Assembly (NCBI RefSeq): GCF_018294505.1
Contig: NC_057801.1
Span: 198,280,538-198,344,537, forward strand
Direction of reading: 5' to 3'
Source: Triticum aestivum
Lineage: Eukaryota; Streptophyta; Magnoliopsida; Poales; Poaceae
Length of the DNA stretch: 64,000 nucleotides
Position numbers and translations under genes: made by a program
Notes under the pieces: model-generated
What the model was told of the DNA's origin: nothing
Database searches by the model: none
The model's input: the letters and a program-made list of their open reading frames with translations, nothing else
Part shown: positions 42,109 through 51,490 of the stretch, piece by piece
Layout of the letters: each line of letters starts with the position of its first letter
Numbering within the stretch: the first letter of the stretch is position 1

Positions 42109-42749
42109 GTCATCCGGCGCTCCTCAAGTTTGAGGAACACGACGACGCGCTGGAAAGTGGGTTGTGGCAGCAGGGTGAGGTTGGACGCCACGTTGCCGAA
42201 GTCCTCATTGAGGTTAGCAGTGAGGGTGATGAGCATGAGGTCATCAGAGACCTTGGCGTCGATGTCGCGAAGCTCGTCGGCGAGCATCTTGAGCCTCATG
42301 CAGTACTCATCGATGAGGGAGTTGTCCTGGTGATAGCCGAAGAACTCCTGCTGCAAGAAAACAAGGCGTTGAAGTTTGTTGTCGGTGAAGAGCGCATTGA
42401 TCTAGGCCCTCACGGCGGAGGCGTCTTCGTCCTCGGCAATAACTGTGTGGAAGATGTCCTTCGAGACGGTCTGGTAGAAATATCAGGATATCGCAACCTC
42501 AATGGCGGACCACTCCAGATCGCCCCACGTGTACTCGTTGTCCACGGAACCATCGATGTGCTCGGTGAGAAAGTACTCGCGGAAGATGAGGTTGAAGTAG
42601 GTCTTCCACACGTAGTATGACGTGCTGGACTTTTCGAGGCGGATAGAGACCCGGGCCTCAATGTTGAGGTCACGGATGGCGGCAGTGGAGGGTTCAGTGT
42701 CGGAGAAGGGGTTCGACGAGCGGGTCGTGGAGGAGCCCGTGGAAGACAT
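41907..42749 (-). pseudogene. copia gag (UBN2 type)
   Basis: ATG 42749-42747 starts MSSTGSSTTRSSNPF. N-terminal part to 42483, stop, then QQEFFGYHQDNSLIDEYCMR and LTANLNEDFGNVASNLTLLP, the UBN2-type capsid core. The two parts are in one frame, separated by stops. Confidence 0.8.
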
Positions 42750-43089
42750 GGCGGCGTGGGTAGGGTTAGGATTTTTTTTGTGGGGAGAGGAGGAGGAGAA
42801 CAGCGGCGGCACGGGGTGCGGCGGCTGTGGAGGGGGGCGCGGCTATGGGTGAGGAAGGGGCAGCAACGCCGGGTGGCACGGCGCGAGGCAGCAAGCGACA
42901 GCGCGACGAAGAGAGGCGCGGCGGCGGCTGCGGGTGGCGCGCGAGGCGGGCGGAAGCGGGCTGCATGGACAGCAGTGGCGCGGGATAGGAGAGGAGGAGC
43001 GTGGCGGTGGGGGTGTAGAGGTGGTGGGTGCGGCGGCGGCGGCGCGAGGAGGCGCGATAGCGGCAGCGAACCCTAGGTTTGGACTGAAA

Positions 43090-43101
43090 AGGATGATACC
43101 A
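43090..43101 (-). other. primer-binding site, initiator-Met tRNA type
   Basis: Minus-strand TGGTATCATCC directly abuts the LTR end. The copia consensus is TGGTATCAGAGC, so the first eight bases match. Confidence 0.65.
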
Positions 43102-43254
43102 TGTAGACGAATAGTTTGCAATACAATAGTCGTTGTATTGATGGGGTGCTGATGCACGTATATATAAGTACAGGGTAGGCCTCAACCTCAACTATACACA
43201 GCTAGAAGATGGGCCACAACACGTAATACATGCAACACAAATATATACTCAACA
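43102..43254 (-). repeat. 153-bp copia 5' LTR
   Basis: Minus-strand start TGTTGAGTATATATTTG at 43254, end CTACA at 43102, with TG...CA ends. A minus-strand TATA site lies at 43159-43167. Both ends are set by the terminal dinucleotides and by the primer site next to 43102. Only one LTR copy is in the window, so the length rests on these motifs. Confidence 0.7.
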
Positions 43255-43289
43255 TAATTGAATGTCAACCGAGGATGGCCTAACCATCT

Positions 43290-43430
43290 ATGTATGCTAA
43301 CTTCGTTCGGGGCCCTAAGATCAATTTCGCCAAAGCTCTTTGGGCGGCAAGGGTGCCGCTCAAAGTTTGTGTCTTTTTATGGCAAGCTGACATCGACAAG
43401 CTTCCCCCAGCCATTAGGACAACTCCAGCA
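43290..43430 (+). pseudogene. LINE zf-RVT fragment
   Basis: FAKALWAARVPLKVCVFLWQ (from 43326) is the same conserved motif as in the LINE at 17386-18006, on the opposite strand and from a different element. Similarity stops near 43425 where GGACAACTCCAGC-type sequence starts. Confidence 0.65.
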
Positions 43431-43983
43431 CACAAACCCAAATGGATGTCCGTTTTGGCCTATTTTCATCTGTTTGGGGCGGCAATGGGGTCGCCCATGT
43501 TCGCTTGGGACCGTTGGGTTGTCGGTGCGCCCAATGAGTGGCTGCACCACAAATCACGAGATTAAAAATCGTAAAAACTAAAATAAAATGTCGAAAAAAA
43601 TAAACGCAAACATAAAAACATAAACACAATTAAACATCACGGCCACAAAATGGCCCGGTTCCACAGTTCACATAGACATAATTAACATAAAAAACAAAAA
43701 AAATGCCGCCCACGCGCTCCTACCAGGCCCATCGATGCCGTGGACTCGCCATCTCCTCACGCGTCGCCGTTGTCGTCCTCGTCGCTGACAAGGTCGATGT
43801 AGGCCGGTGGCGTCCAGAGGTGGGGTGGCGGTGCCTGGTAGACGAGAGCTTGCTGGAAGGTGGGAGGTGCCTGCACCACCTCCCCCCCCCCCATGGCGAC
43901 GGCTCGCGCTCTGGTGACCGTGGCGGCGTGGGGCACCAGTTCACGCCCCCCACGGCGTCGGCCATGTCCGGAGCCGTGCACGA
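43431..43983. other. non-coding flank of repetitive ORF
   Basis: GGACAACTCCAGCACACAAACCC and ATGGATGTCCGTTTTGG resemble ends of a Triticeae DNA-transposon family with similar internal ORFs. An A-rich stretch (43563-43705) would be the 3' untranslated part of the minus-strand ORF. A C11 run lies near 43883. Confidence 0.4.
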
Positions 43984-44865
43984 CTAGCTCCATCGCTGTC
44001 CCACCAGGCCCGAGTGGAATATGGCGACGGGCTCCTCGTCCAGCACCTCCTCCTTGATGTCCACCATCTCCAGCTCGGGGAAGGCGACGTCGCCGGCGGC
44101 AGAGAGGTCCATCATGGTCTCCAAGCCCTCCAACTGGCGCTCTTCGTGCGTATTCATGGAGTCCTCCATGACACGTTGAATGAGTCGGGCCTCCTCCTCC
44201 TCTGTCATGCGAGGAGTTGGTGGTGGCGATGGAGAGGGCGAAGGCGATGGCGTCGGTGTGATGCCGTGCACCACCCTACGTTGGCGCACTTGGGGAGGGC
44301 TCGGAGCACGTGCGCGGCACACACGTGGCCGACGCGGCCCCGACGAGGTGCCGGCGAAGGAGGCGCGCCGCGTGTCGTGCTCATCCCAGAACCATGTGTC
44401 CCAAAGGGCGGAGTCGACGGCGTACCTGGGGTCGTAGTAGAGGTCGTCTGGCAGGAGGCGGCGGCGGCGTTCGATCTCCTCGAGGCATGCACAACCGCTC
44501 ATCGGGACCGGCGGGATCGGCACACGATCCGTGCACAAATGGCAGTTATTGGGTAGGTGCACATCGCTCAAGGGGAGCGGCATCCTCGTCTCCCAATAAC
44601 GACGGCATGGGCGATGTATAATGCGGGAGGTGCGGGGCCCTCTGTGATGGTGATGCAGACTCCTTTTTGACGCCGCCGCGGCGGCGGCCCGAGGATGAGC
44701 CAGCCTCGTGGTCGTACGCCCCCTTGCAGCTGAAGCTCCACCGCACCATGGCTGCGCGCGACCGGCAACCTCGAGGAAAGGGAAGGGAGAGCTAGGGTTT
44801 GGGTGTCGAGTTTCGAGGAGGCTGGAGTGGAAGCGTGGACTGCGACCGATCCACGGGCTTCCCAT
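43984..44865 (-). CDS. repetitive hypothetical protein of Triticeae
   Basis: 293 codons, unbroken. Recognisable from many Triticeae hypothetical proteins by RRRRLLPDDLYYDPRYAVDS, DTWFWDEHDTRRASF, a Ser-Pro repeat (PTPSPSPSPSPPPTP) and an acidic C-terminus (EEEEARLIQRVMEDSMNTHE, LEMVDIKEEVLDEEP). Function unknown. Copy number and A-rich flank suggest it belongs to a mobile repeat rather than a host gene. Cut short on the right by gypsy C copy 1 at 44990, which lies upstream of the start, so promoter DNA may be lost. Confidence 0.55.
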   Translation of the reverse strand: MGSPWIGRSPRFHSSLLETRHPNPSSPFPFLEVAGRAQPWCGGASAARGRTTTRLAHPRAAAAAASKRSLHHHHRGPRTSRIIHRPCRRYWETRMPLPLSDVHLPNNCHLCTDRVPIPPVPMSGCACLEEIERRRRLLPDDLYYDPRYAVDSALWDTWFWDEHDTRRASFAGTSSGPRRPRVCRARAPSPPQVRQRRVVHGITPTPSPSPSPSPPPTPRMTEEEEARLIQRVMEDSMNTHEERQLEGLETMMDLSAAGDVAFPELEMVDIKEEVLDEEPVAIFHSGLVGQRWS

Positions 44866-44989
44866 TTAAGAAGGACGCCTACCGCGCACCTGGGCGGATG
44901 ACAGGTGGGGCCGGCCGCGCGTGCGCATTAATGTTGGGCGGTGGGAGATAGGTGACCGCCTGCCACGCGGCCTCGAAGCGGACGAGCGG

Positions 44990-45462
44990 TGACGGAGTCC
45001 TGGATTAGGGGGTGTCCGGATAGCCGAACTATCACCTTTGGCCGGACTCCTGGACTATGAAGATACAAGATTAAAGACTTCATCTCGTGTCCGGATAGGA
45101 CTTTCCTTGGCGTGGAAGGCAAGCTTGGCGATACGGATATGTGGATCTCCTACCATTGTAACCGACTCTGTGTAACCCTAACCCTCTTCGGTGCCTATAT
45201 AAACCGGAGGGTTTTAGTCCGTAGGACGAACGACAATCATACCATAGGCTAGCTTCTAGGGTTTAGCCTCTCTGATCTCGTGGTAGATCTACTCTTGTAC
45301 TACCCATATCATCAATATTAGTCAAGCAGGAGTAGGGTTTTACCTCCATCGAGAGGGCCCGAACCTGGGTAAAAACATCCTGTCCCGTGTCTCCTGTTAC
45401 CATCCGCCTAGACGGACAGTTCGGGACCCCCTACCCGAGATCCGCCGGTTTTGACACCGACA
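44990..45462 (+). repeat. 5' LTR of gypsy C copy 1
   Basis: 473 bp from TGACGGAGTCC to ACACCGACA, followed by TTGGTGCTTTCATTGAGAG, the primer-site region. Clearly similar to the LTR at 61462-61943; main differences are single bases and a run of about 8-10 bases near 45230. Confidence 0.9.
45195..45203 (+). promoter_or_regulatory. TATA box of gypsy C copy 1 LTR
   Basis: CTATATAAAC before CGGAGGG, conserved at the same place in copy 2 (61667-61675). Confidence 0.65.
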
Positions 45463-45510
45463 TTGGTGCTTTCATTGAGAGTTCCTCTGTGTCGTCACCT
45501 TTTAGGCCCA

Positions 45511-48045
45511 ATGGCTCCTCCGATCATCAACAATGATGCGGTCCAGGGTGAGACTTTTCTCCCCGGACAGATCTTCGTAATCGGCGGCTTTGCACTGCGG
45601 GCCAATTCGCTTGGCCATCTGGAGCAGATTGAAAGCTACGCCCCTGGCCATCAGGTCAGATTTGGAACTTTGAACTATACGGCTGACGTCCGCGGAGACT
45701 TGATCTTCGACGGGTTCGAGCCACAGCCAGGCACGCCGCACTGTCACGATGGGCATGATCTAGCTCTACCGCTGAACAGTGCCCTGGGGGCCGCACCAGT
45801 GCCCGCTTCGACCCTTAGTTCGGAGCCGATTGCGCCGATCGAGGACGGGTGGCTGGACTCCGCCTCGGGGGCTGCGATCTCTACGGCGATTGAGCCGAAC
45901 ACCAACCCTGTCCTTTGCGAAGCTCATGACTCCAAGGTGCCGGACTCCTCTCCGGACTCCAAACCTTCCGTGCCCCTGCCAATCGAATCCGATTGGGCGC
46001 TGATCATGGAGTTCACCACCGCGGACATCTTTCAGCACTCGCCCTTTGGTGACATCCTGAATTCACTAAAGTCTCTCTCTTTATCAGGAGAGCCCTGGCC
46101 GGATTATGGTCAGCAAGGTTGGGATGCGAACGATGAATAAATTCAAAGCCCACCCACCACCCACTTCGTAGCCACTATCGAAAGTTTAAACGACGTGCTC
46201 GATTTCGACTCTGAAGACATGGACGGTATGGACGACGATGTAGGAGATAAGCATGAACCAGCACCTATAAGGCACTGGACAGCCACCTCATCTCACGATG
46301 TATACATGGTGGACATACCTAAAGGAAGCGACAACGAGGAACAACGGGACGCCACGAGGGATCGTTCCCTCGAAAAGCAGTCAAAACGGCGACGTAAGCG
46401 CCGCTCAAAATCTCGCCTCGACAAAGACAGCAGCCATACAGACCCAGCCATAGAGCAGGGCGAACCGGTGGATGACGAACATGCCATTGAGCCACCGTCC
46501 GAACAGGACAACCTGGATAAACAATCCGTCCCCGGCGAAGATAACAGTCCAGACAATCTCACGCCGGACAAGTTGCTGGAGCAGAAGAACCTCCACAAAA
46601 GGCTCGTCGCCACTGCGCGTAGCCTGAAAAAGCAGAAGCGGAAGCTCCAAACAGCGGAAGATGCGCTCAGAACTAGATGGAGCAAAGTACTCAACACCGC
46701 AGACAAATACGGCGATAGTCGCTGAACAACGAGCTACCCGAAGCGAAAACTACTGCCTGAATTTGATGAGGAGGCCGTAGAGCCCCCGCAATCAAAGAAC
46801 AAGGAGACCACCCGGTCGGATAGACGATCCCATGGCAAACATAGAGCGGCAAATGGCGCCGCACACAAGCCGGCACGCGACCCGCACACGGATTCGCATC
46901 AAAAAGATGGCCCAGTTAGATCTATCTACGGGCCAAGAAAGCAAGCTCTAGTAAGCAATGCAACACATCAAGTATCCGAATATTACGGTACACCTCAATA
47001 TAGGGGTGCCGCACACCCCCTATGTTTCACCGATGGGGTTCTGGATTATGAATTTCCAGCGGGATTCAAGCCCGTAAACATAGAGGCATACGACGGAACA
47101 ACAGACCCTGGAGTCTGGATTGAGGATTGCATCCTCCACATACACATGGCTAGAGGAGATGACCTCCACGCCATAAAATACTTACCCCTCAAGCTCAAAG
47201 GGCCAGCCCGGCATTGGCTCAAAAGCCTCCTCGAAAACACCATTGGAAGTTGGGAGGAGCTCGAGGATGCTTTTCGGGCAAATTTTCAAGGGACCTATGT
47301 CCGACCTCCGGAAGCAGACGATTTAAGTCACATAACTCAACAACCCAGAGAGTCAGCCTAAAAATTCTGGAACAGATTCCTTACTAAAAAGAACCAAATA
47401 GTTGACTGTCCGGACGCCGAAGCCTTAGCAGCTTTCAAACACAACATCCGAGACGAATGGCTTGCCAGACACCTCGACCAAGAAAAGACAAGAATAATGG
47501 CCGCATTAACAAGCCTCATGACCCGCTTTTGCGCGAGAGAGGATAGCTGGCTGGCAAGATGCAATACCAGTGACCCAAGTACATCCGAAGTCAGGGATGG
47601 AAACAGGAAACCACGATGCAGCAAGGACCAGCACCGGACCAAGGGAAACAGCCCGAAGAGCACGGCAGTCAACGCCGGATTCAAAAGCTCTCGGCATAAA
47701 AAATTGCCCCTTAAGGATAACAGGGACGAGCTATCTAACTTAAACAAAATCTTGGACAAGATATGCCAAATCCACAGTACTCCCGGGAAGCCTGCAAACC
47801 ATACCCACAGAGATTGTTGGGTCTTCAAGCAGTCCGGCAAACTCAATGCCGAACACAAGGGGATCGACACACCAAGCGAGGACGATGACGAACCCCACAA
47901 GCAGAGCACCGGAAAACAAAAGAATTTCCCACAAGAAGTCAAAATAGTAAACTCACTTCGCGTGACAAAAGGGAAAAATAGAGCGGCGCCCATAGAGGTA
48001 CGTGCCATACGGCCTATCCCAGAGGAGTCCGCCACTGGTTGTTAA
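45511..48045 (+). pseudogene. gypsy C copy 1 gag
   Basis: ATG 45511 starts MAPPIINNDAV. Conserved QIFVIGGFALRANSLGHLEQ near the start, basic Lys/Arg-rich segment near 46380, then the retrotransposon gag core (EAYDGTTDPGVWIEDC, LKGPARHWLKSL, FRANFQGTYVRPP). Four stops, TAA 46138, TGA 46723, TAA 47359 and TAA 48043, all lie in one frame; at the first three, copy 2 has sense codons (copy 2 does not reach the fourth). A possible zinc-binding stretch ends at HRDCWVFKQ. Confidence 0.85.
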
Positions 48046-48524
48046 AACCAATCACCTTCGACCATCAGGATTACTCTAGAAGTATCCGGAATGCAGGATG
48101 GACTGCCTTGATATTAGATCCGATAATTGACGGACTCCAATTTACACAAGTCCTAATGGACAGCGGCAGTGATCTAAACCTGCTATACCAGGACACAATC
48201 CGCAAAATGGGGATAGACCCAACCAAAATTAGCCATAGCAACACTTCCTTTCAAGGGGTAATGCCAGGCCCATATGCCCATTGTACGGGCTCTCTACTGC
48301 TAGAAGTTGTGTTCGGCTCACCCGACAACTTCCGACGCGAAAAGTTAACCTTCCACCTCGCCCTGTTCACAAGTAGCTACCAAGCACTACTGGGACGCGA
48401 AGCTTTCGCCCACTTTAACGCAATACCGCATTATGCATCCCTTACACTTAAAATGCCCGGTCCGCGAGGCATCATCTCCGAAAGGGAAATACCGAGTGTT
48501 CCTCGAGCGCGGAAGATGGTGTGA
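48039..48524 (+). pseudogene. gypsy C copy 1 protease
   Basis: VLMDSGSDLNLLY places the retropepsin Asp-Ser-Gly at 48159-48167; YQALLGREAFAHF and LKMPGPRG are the C-terminal blocks. It is in a different frame from gag; whether this is natural or a mutation cannot be told from this copy. After LKMPGP the frame meets a stop and no polymerase follows. Confidence 0.85.
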
Positions 48525-49773
48525 CTGCCTTGACAGCCACACAATAAGCTGGCTTCACCAATCAAAGCACATAAACAGGTCGTTCAGACCCCGGACACGG
48601 CTAGACGAGTCCGGCGTAAACATACAAGGGCTTACTAGCCGCATACCCCCATACAAGGGGCTCCGCGCATGTACAACAAGAGACAATAAAGCTCAATTTT
48701 ATTCATTTTTTGAATTGTACTTTGTTTATTTAGTATAACGTACATTTTCGCACGATCTTTTTCAACTAAGTTCCCCTCTTTTACAGATGAACACCATGCT
48801 ACACCCGTCCAGGATACGGCACAACGGAGACACAGGCGCAGACAAGCAGTAGGGACCCGTGACAAGGATTCTTTTCAAATTAAGACCCTGTGTAAACCTT
48901 TTTTACTGTCTCTTGTTGATACACATCCCCTGGTTTCTTGCCATAACCAAGGAGGAGGCTGGCGTTTTGGCATGGGCCACGTCAGAATTTTGTGCGTACC
49001 TGGACACCAGGGGCTTATTACCAAGGGCGTTGTTTGGCCCGTTTTCATAAAGACCGAATACCTTAGGGAGTGTTTGGCGTCTCGAGTTAGGCCTTATATG
49101 CATCAGCTCCGAATCATGTCTTTGGTCAAATGTTGGGTTTGCCCGGCTCCTTTTTTTTCTGCCTTACGTTCCGCTCTATCGGCTAAGGCGGCACCAGGAG
49201 AACTACTGCGATTGTGCCCCGGTTCGGCCAGGCGAGCACCTCAGTAGAGAAAGCCGAAAGCTGATTGTCATGATATAGCGTGAGACTGGTCAACCACTCG
49301 ATGACCCGACGGAATCTATAGGATTCCTCCGCATTGACGAAGGGTCGTTTCCCGGTCAGGCACATACGCGCCCCGAATTCGGGTGAACGCAGTGCCCCTA
49401 GGGGCTATATAGTAGCCCCACTGTCAAACTCCTATGGCTAAGTGAAAGTGATAAAGCATTATAGTCCGGTTGCCTAGTTTGCTGCGCTACCACCTCCTTT
49501 ATAGGACCAAGACGTTGGATCAAGTGTGAAAATGCGCCTTTTGCAAACACCCCCGCATTATATGCGTGGGGGCTAAAGCCGAAGACTGCCATATTTCAGG
49601 TTATATATACATATACATTAGCGGCCGCAGAGGAGGTATTTTAATTCTTGAAAGGCACCGTAGAAAAAGCTTTTATATTCCATCGATACATTGTTTCACA
49701 ATAATACATGTCATTCGAACATAACATCCTTCGAGCACTGCGTCTCTATTAAACGAGTGCCCTGCAGAACTTC
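48525..49773. other. gypsy C copy 1 deletion junction and 3' region
   Basis: No conserved protein. The DNA passes within about 130 bases from protease-linker sequence to the 3' non-coding region (CATACAAGGGGCTCCGCGCA, then AAAGCTCAATTTTATTCAT). The loss of polymerase therefore happened in this interval. No short repeat at the breakpoint could be identified with confidence. Confidence 0.55.
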
Positions 49774-50118
49774 CTAAAAATAGTGCTCGACAGGTACTCG
49801 GCTTCCGTCTGAATCTTGGGATGCAACATCGGTGGCCTTCATCTCCGCCCAGTATGTCTTGACACGGGCAAGAGCCATCCGCGCACCCTCTATGCATGCC
49901 GACCTCCTCATTGCATTGATATGCGGCACCGCACCAAGGAACTGCTGCACCAAGCCAAAATAACTCTTCGGCTCGGGCCTTTTCGGCCACAAAAGACTCA
50001 CGACATCCTTCATGGCAAGTCTGGATAACCTATTCAGCTCCGCCCATTCGGCCAAGCGATCGGTTAATGGAAGTGGGCGCTCTGGATTATGGAACTGCGA
50101 CCAAAAAACCTTTTCCAT
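49774..50118 (-). pseudogene. gypsy C antisense ORF, C-terminal part
   Basis: MEKVFWSQFHNPERPLPLTD, PKSYFGLVQQFLGAVPHINA and MRRSACIEGARMALARVKTY are conserved in the antisense proteins of this gypsy group. It shares its frame with the next segment upstream (50137-50493), separated by one stop. Function unknown; several Trp residues and helical character. Confidence 0.65.
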
Positions 50119-50136
50119 TTCGTGATCCTTTTGATC

Positions 50137-50493
50137 TCAGAAGTGTTCGGCCGCGTCCGCGGCACTTGCCGCCAAGTCCAGATAAGCATCCTCCGCACTC
50201 CACAGCCGGTCCAACTGAGCATATTTAGGATCCACGAATTTCCTCCACAGCAGAAAGGGCTTTCCAGCCGCGATATCTCCGGCTTGACGCAGCTCCTCCT
50301 TCATAGCTCTCATCGCAGAGCGAGCATCCTTGGCCTCGGTAGTGGCCTTCTTGAGGTCCTCTTGCACCGCTCGATCTTCTTTTTCAAGAAGCTTGCAGCG
50401 GTCGGAAGCATTCTTCAACTTCACGGCCATCTCGGCCATTTCCTTCTTGCTTCGGCAGTGAGCAACTTGTTCGGCTTTTAGCTCTTCCGCCGC
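50137..50493 (-). pseudogene. gypsy C antisense ORF, coiled-coil part (5' end lost)
   Basis: KKEMAEMAVKLKNASDRCKL and DLKKATTEAKDARSAMRAMK form a coiled coil, then KPFLLWRKFVDPKYAQLDRL. The frame continues across 50493/50494 into LTR-B sequence to 50637, making a chimeric ORF of 166 codons with an accidental N-terminus. The true upstream exon is beyond the insertion. Confidence 0.6.
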
Positions 50494-51376
50494 TGTCGGA
50501 GTTCTAGGAACGGGGGTCCCCAGACTTGCCTGCCTGTAGCCTACGGCGTGGCTCAAAGGGGGCCCAACACGGCCCATCTTCATCAACACAAGCTCAAGAC
50601 CCTCACGAGAGGCCAAGCCTCGCGGGGCGGACGACAAGGAGCTTCCTTAGGCATGGCCTCACCAGGCTGGCTCACGAGGAGGCGGAGAGTTCAAGGCGGG
50701 GTACCTCACGAGGTGCCCATGACGCAAGCCATGACGACCAAGGGCGCCAGCCGGGCGCCAGCCGGGCGCCAGCCCGTGCAGTGTCCTTCTTTCCTCTTTG
50801 GTGCAAGGGGAGCAAGCGCAGGCGAGAGCATCAAGAAAAGGCATCCATTTCGGTGCAACAAGACCAAGACCAGTCCAACAGCGGGATGGAGGTCACCGTG
50901 GAGCCCAAGCCGGTGTCACCACCAGAGCCTTTGACAGGCGAGGACCAACTTTAGTCAGGATAAGTGTACCAGATGTTCCCCTTCAAAATGGCCAATTGTT
51001 GGCACCCTTCCCACTCAATATTTGGGAAGAGGCCCAGGGCCTTTGCCTATAAATAGGACTAGCCACCATAGTATATGGCATCTGGAATCAACCCCTCCAA
51101 AGGGACAACGCACCACAAGAACAGACCCTCGCGAGGCAGTTCTTCCCTGTATTGTTCATCATCAGCCCAAGAGGCAATCCACCACACCACACACTGGAGT
51201 AGGGTATTACACCACAATGGTGGCCTGAACCAGTATAAACCATGTGTCTCTTGTGTTGTTCTTTTCGTAATTTAGATCCCAGCGATTCGGTGAGGAACAG
51301 GTAGGTAGAAGGCGAAATCTCTATGCGCACCCCAGTGTTCGAACCTCAAGGGTCTGCCGGAACCCTAAATCCGACA
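50494..51376 (+). repeat. LTR-B 5' LTR
   Basis: 883 bp from TGTCGGAGTTC to AAATCCGACA; the six-base ends TGTCGG and CCGACA are perfect inverted repeats. A triplicated GGGCGCCAGCC lies near 50750-50775. Confidence 0.85.
51048..51055 (+). promoter_or_regulatory. TATA box of LTR-B
   Basis: TATAAATA in TTTGCCTATAAATAGGAC, about 320 bases before the LTR end. Confidence 0.7.
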
Positions 51377-51439
51377 TTCAGGTAGGGGTGCTCCAGAATT
51401 CGTCTTCCATCGCCCTGTTCTTCTCCGACCGTCGCATCC

Positions 51440-51490
51440 ATGTCTGACGCACGCCGGGTTCGCGCCGAGCGCCGAGCTGCCCTCGCTTCC
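51440..51490 (+). pseudogene. LTR-B element gag start
   Basis: ATG followed by 16 codons (MSDARRVRAERRAALAS) then the copia LTR. The basic, Ala-rich N-terminus is consistent with gag, and a position 64 bases after the LTR is usual for its start. Confidence 0.55.

Larger units (their letters stand above)
39575..43254 (-). mobile_element. Ty1/Copia element with short LTR, 5' part
   Basis: Minus-strand order is LTR, primer site, gag, protease, integrase, start of reverse transcriptase, so integrase precedes RT as in copia. The RT is cut at 39574/39575 by the CACTA-like element, just after a stretch resembling VKPGTIHAMLQLAVS and HQLDV. The rest of RT, RNase H and the 3' LTR are not in the window. 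Many frameshifts. Confidence 0.85.
44990..50493 (+). mobile_element. gypsy C copy 1 (Ty3/Gypsy, polymerase-deleted)
   Basis: 5' LTR (44990-45462), gag, protease to about 48524, then about 2 kb of 3' region with antisense ORFs, ending where an LTR-B element is inserted at 50494. Reverse transcriptase, RNase H and integrase, about 3 kb in relatives, are missing between 48525 and 48650. The left flank is AGCGG; the matching 3' duplication is not visible. Same family as copy 2 at 61462. Confidence 0.85.
50494..51490 (+). mobile_element. LTR-B gypsy-like element, 5' end only
   Basis: A complete LTR (50494-51376), leader and the first 17 gag codons, interrupted by the copia LTR at 51491. Inserted into gypsy C copy 1. 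The same LTR type occurs as a fragment at 9909-10033. Confidence 0.75.
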
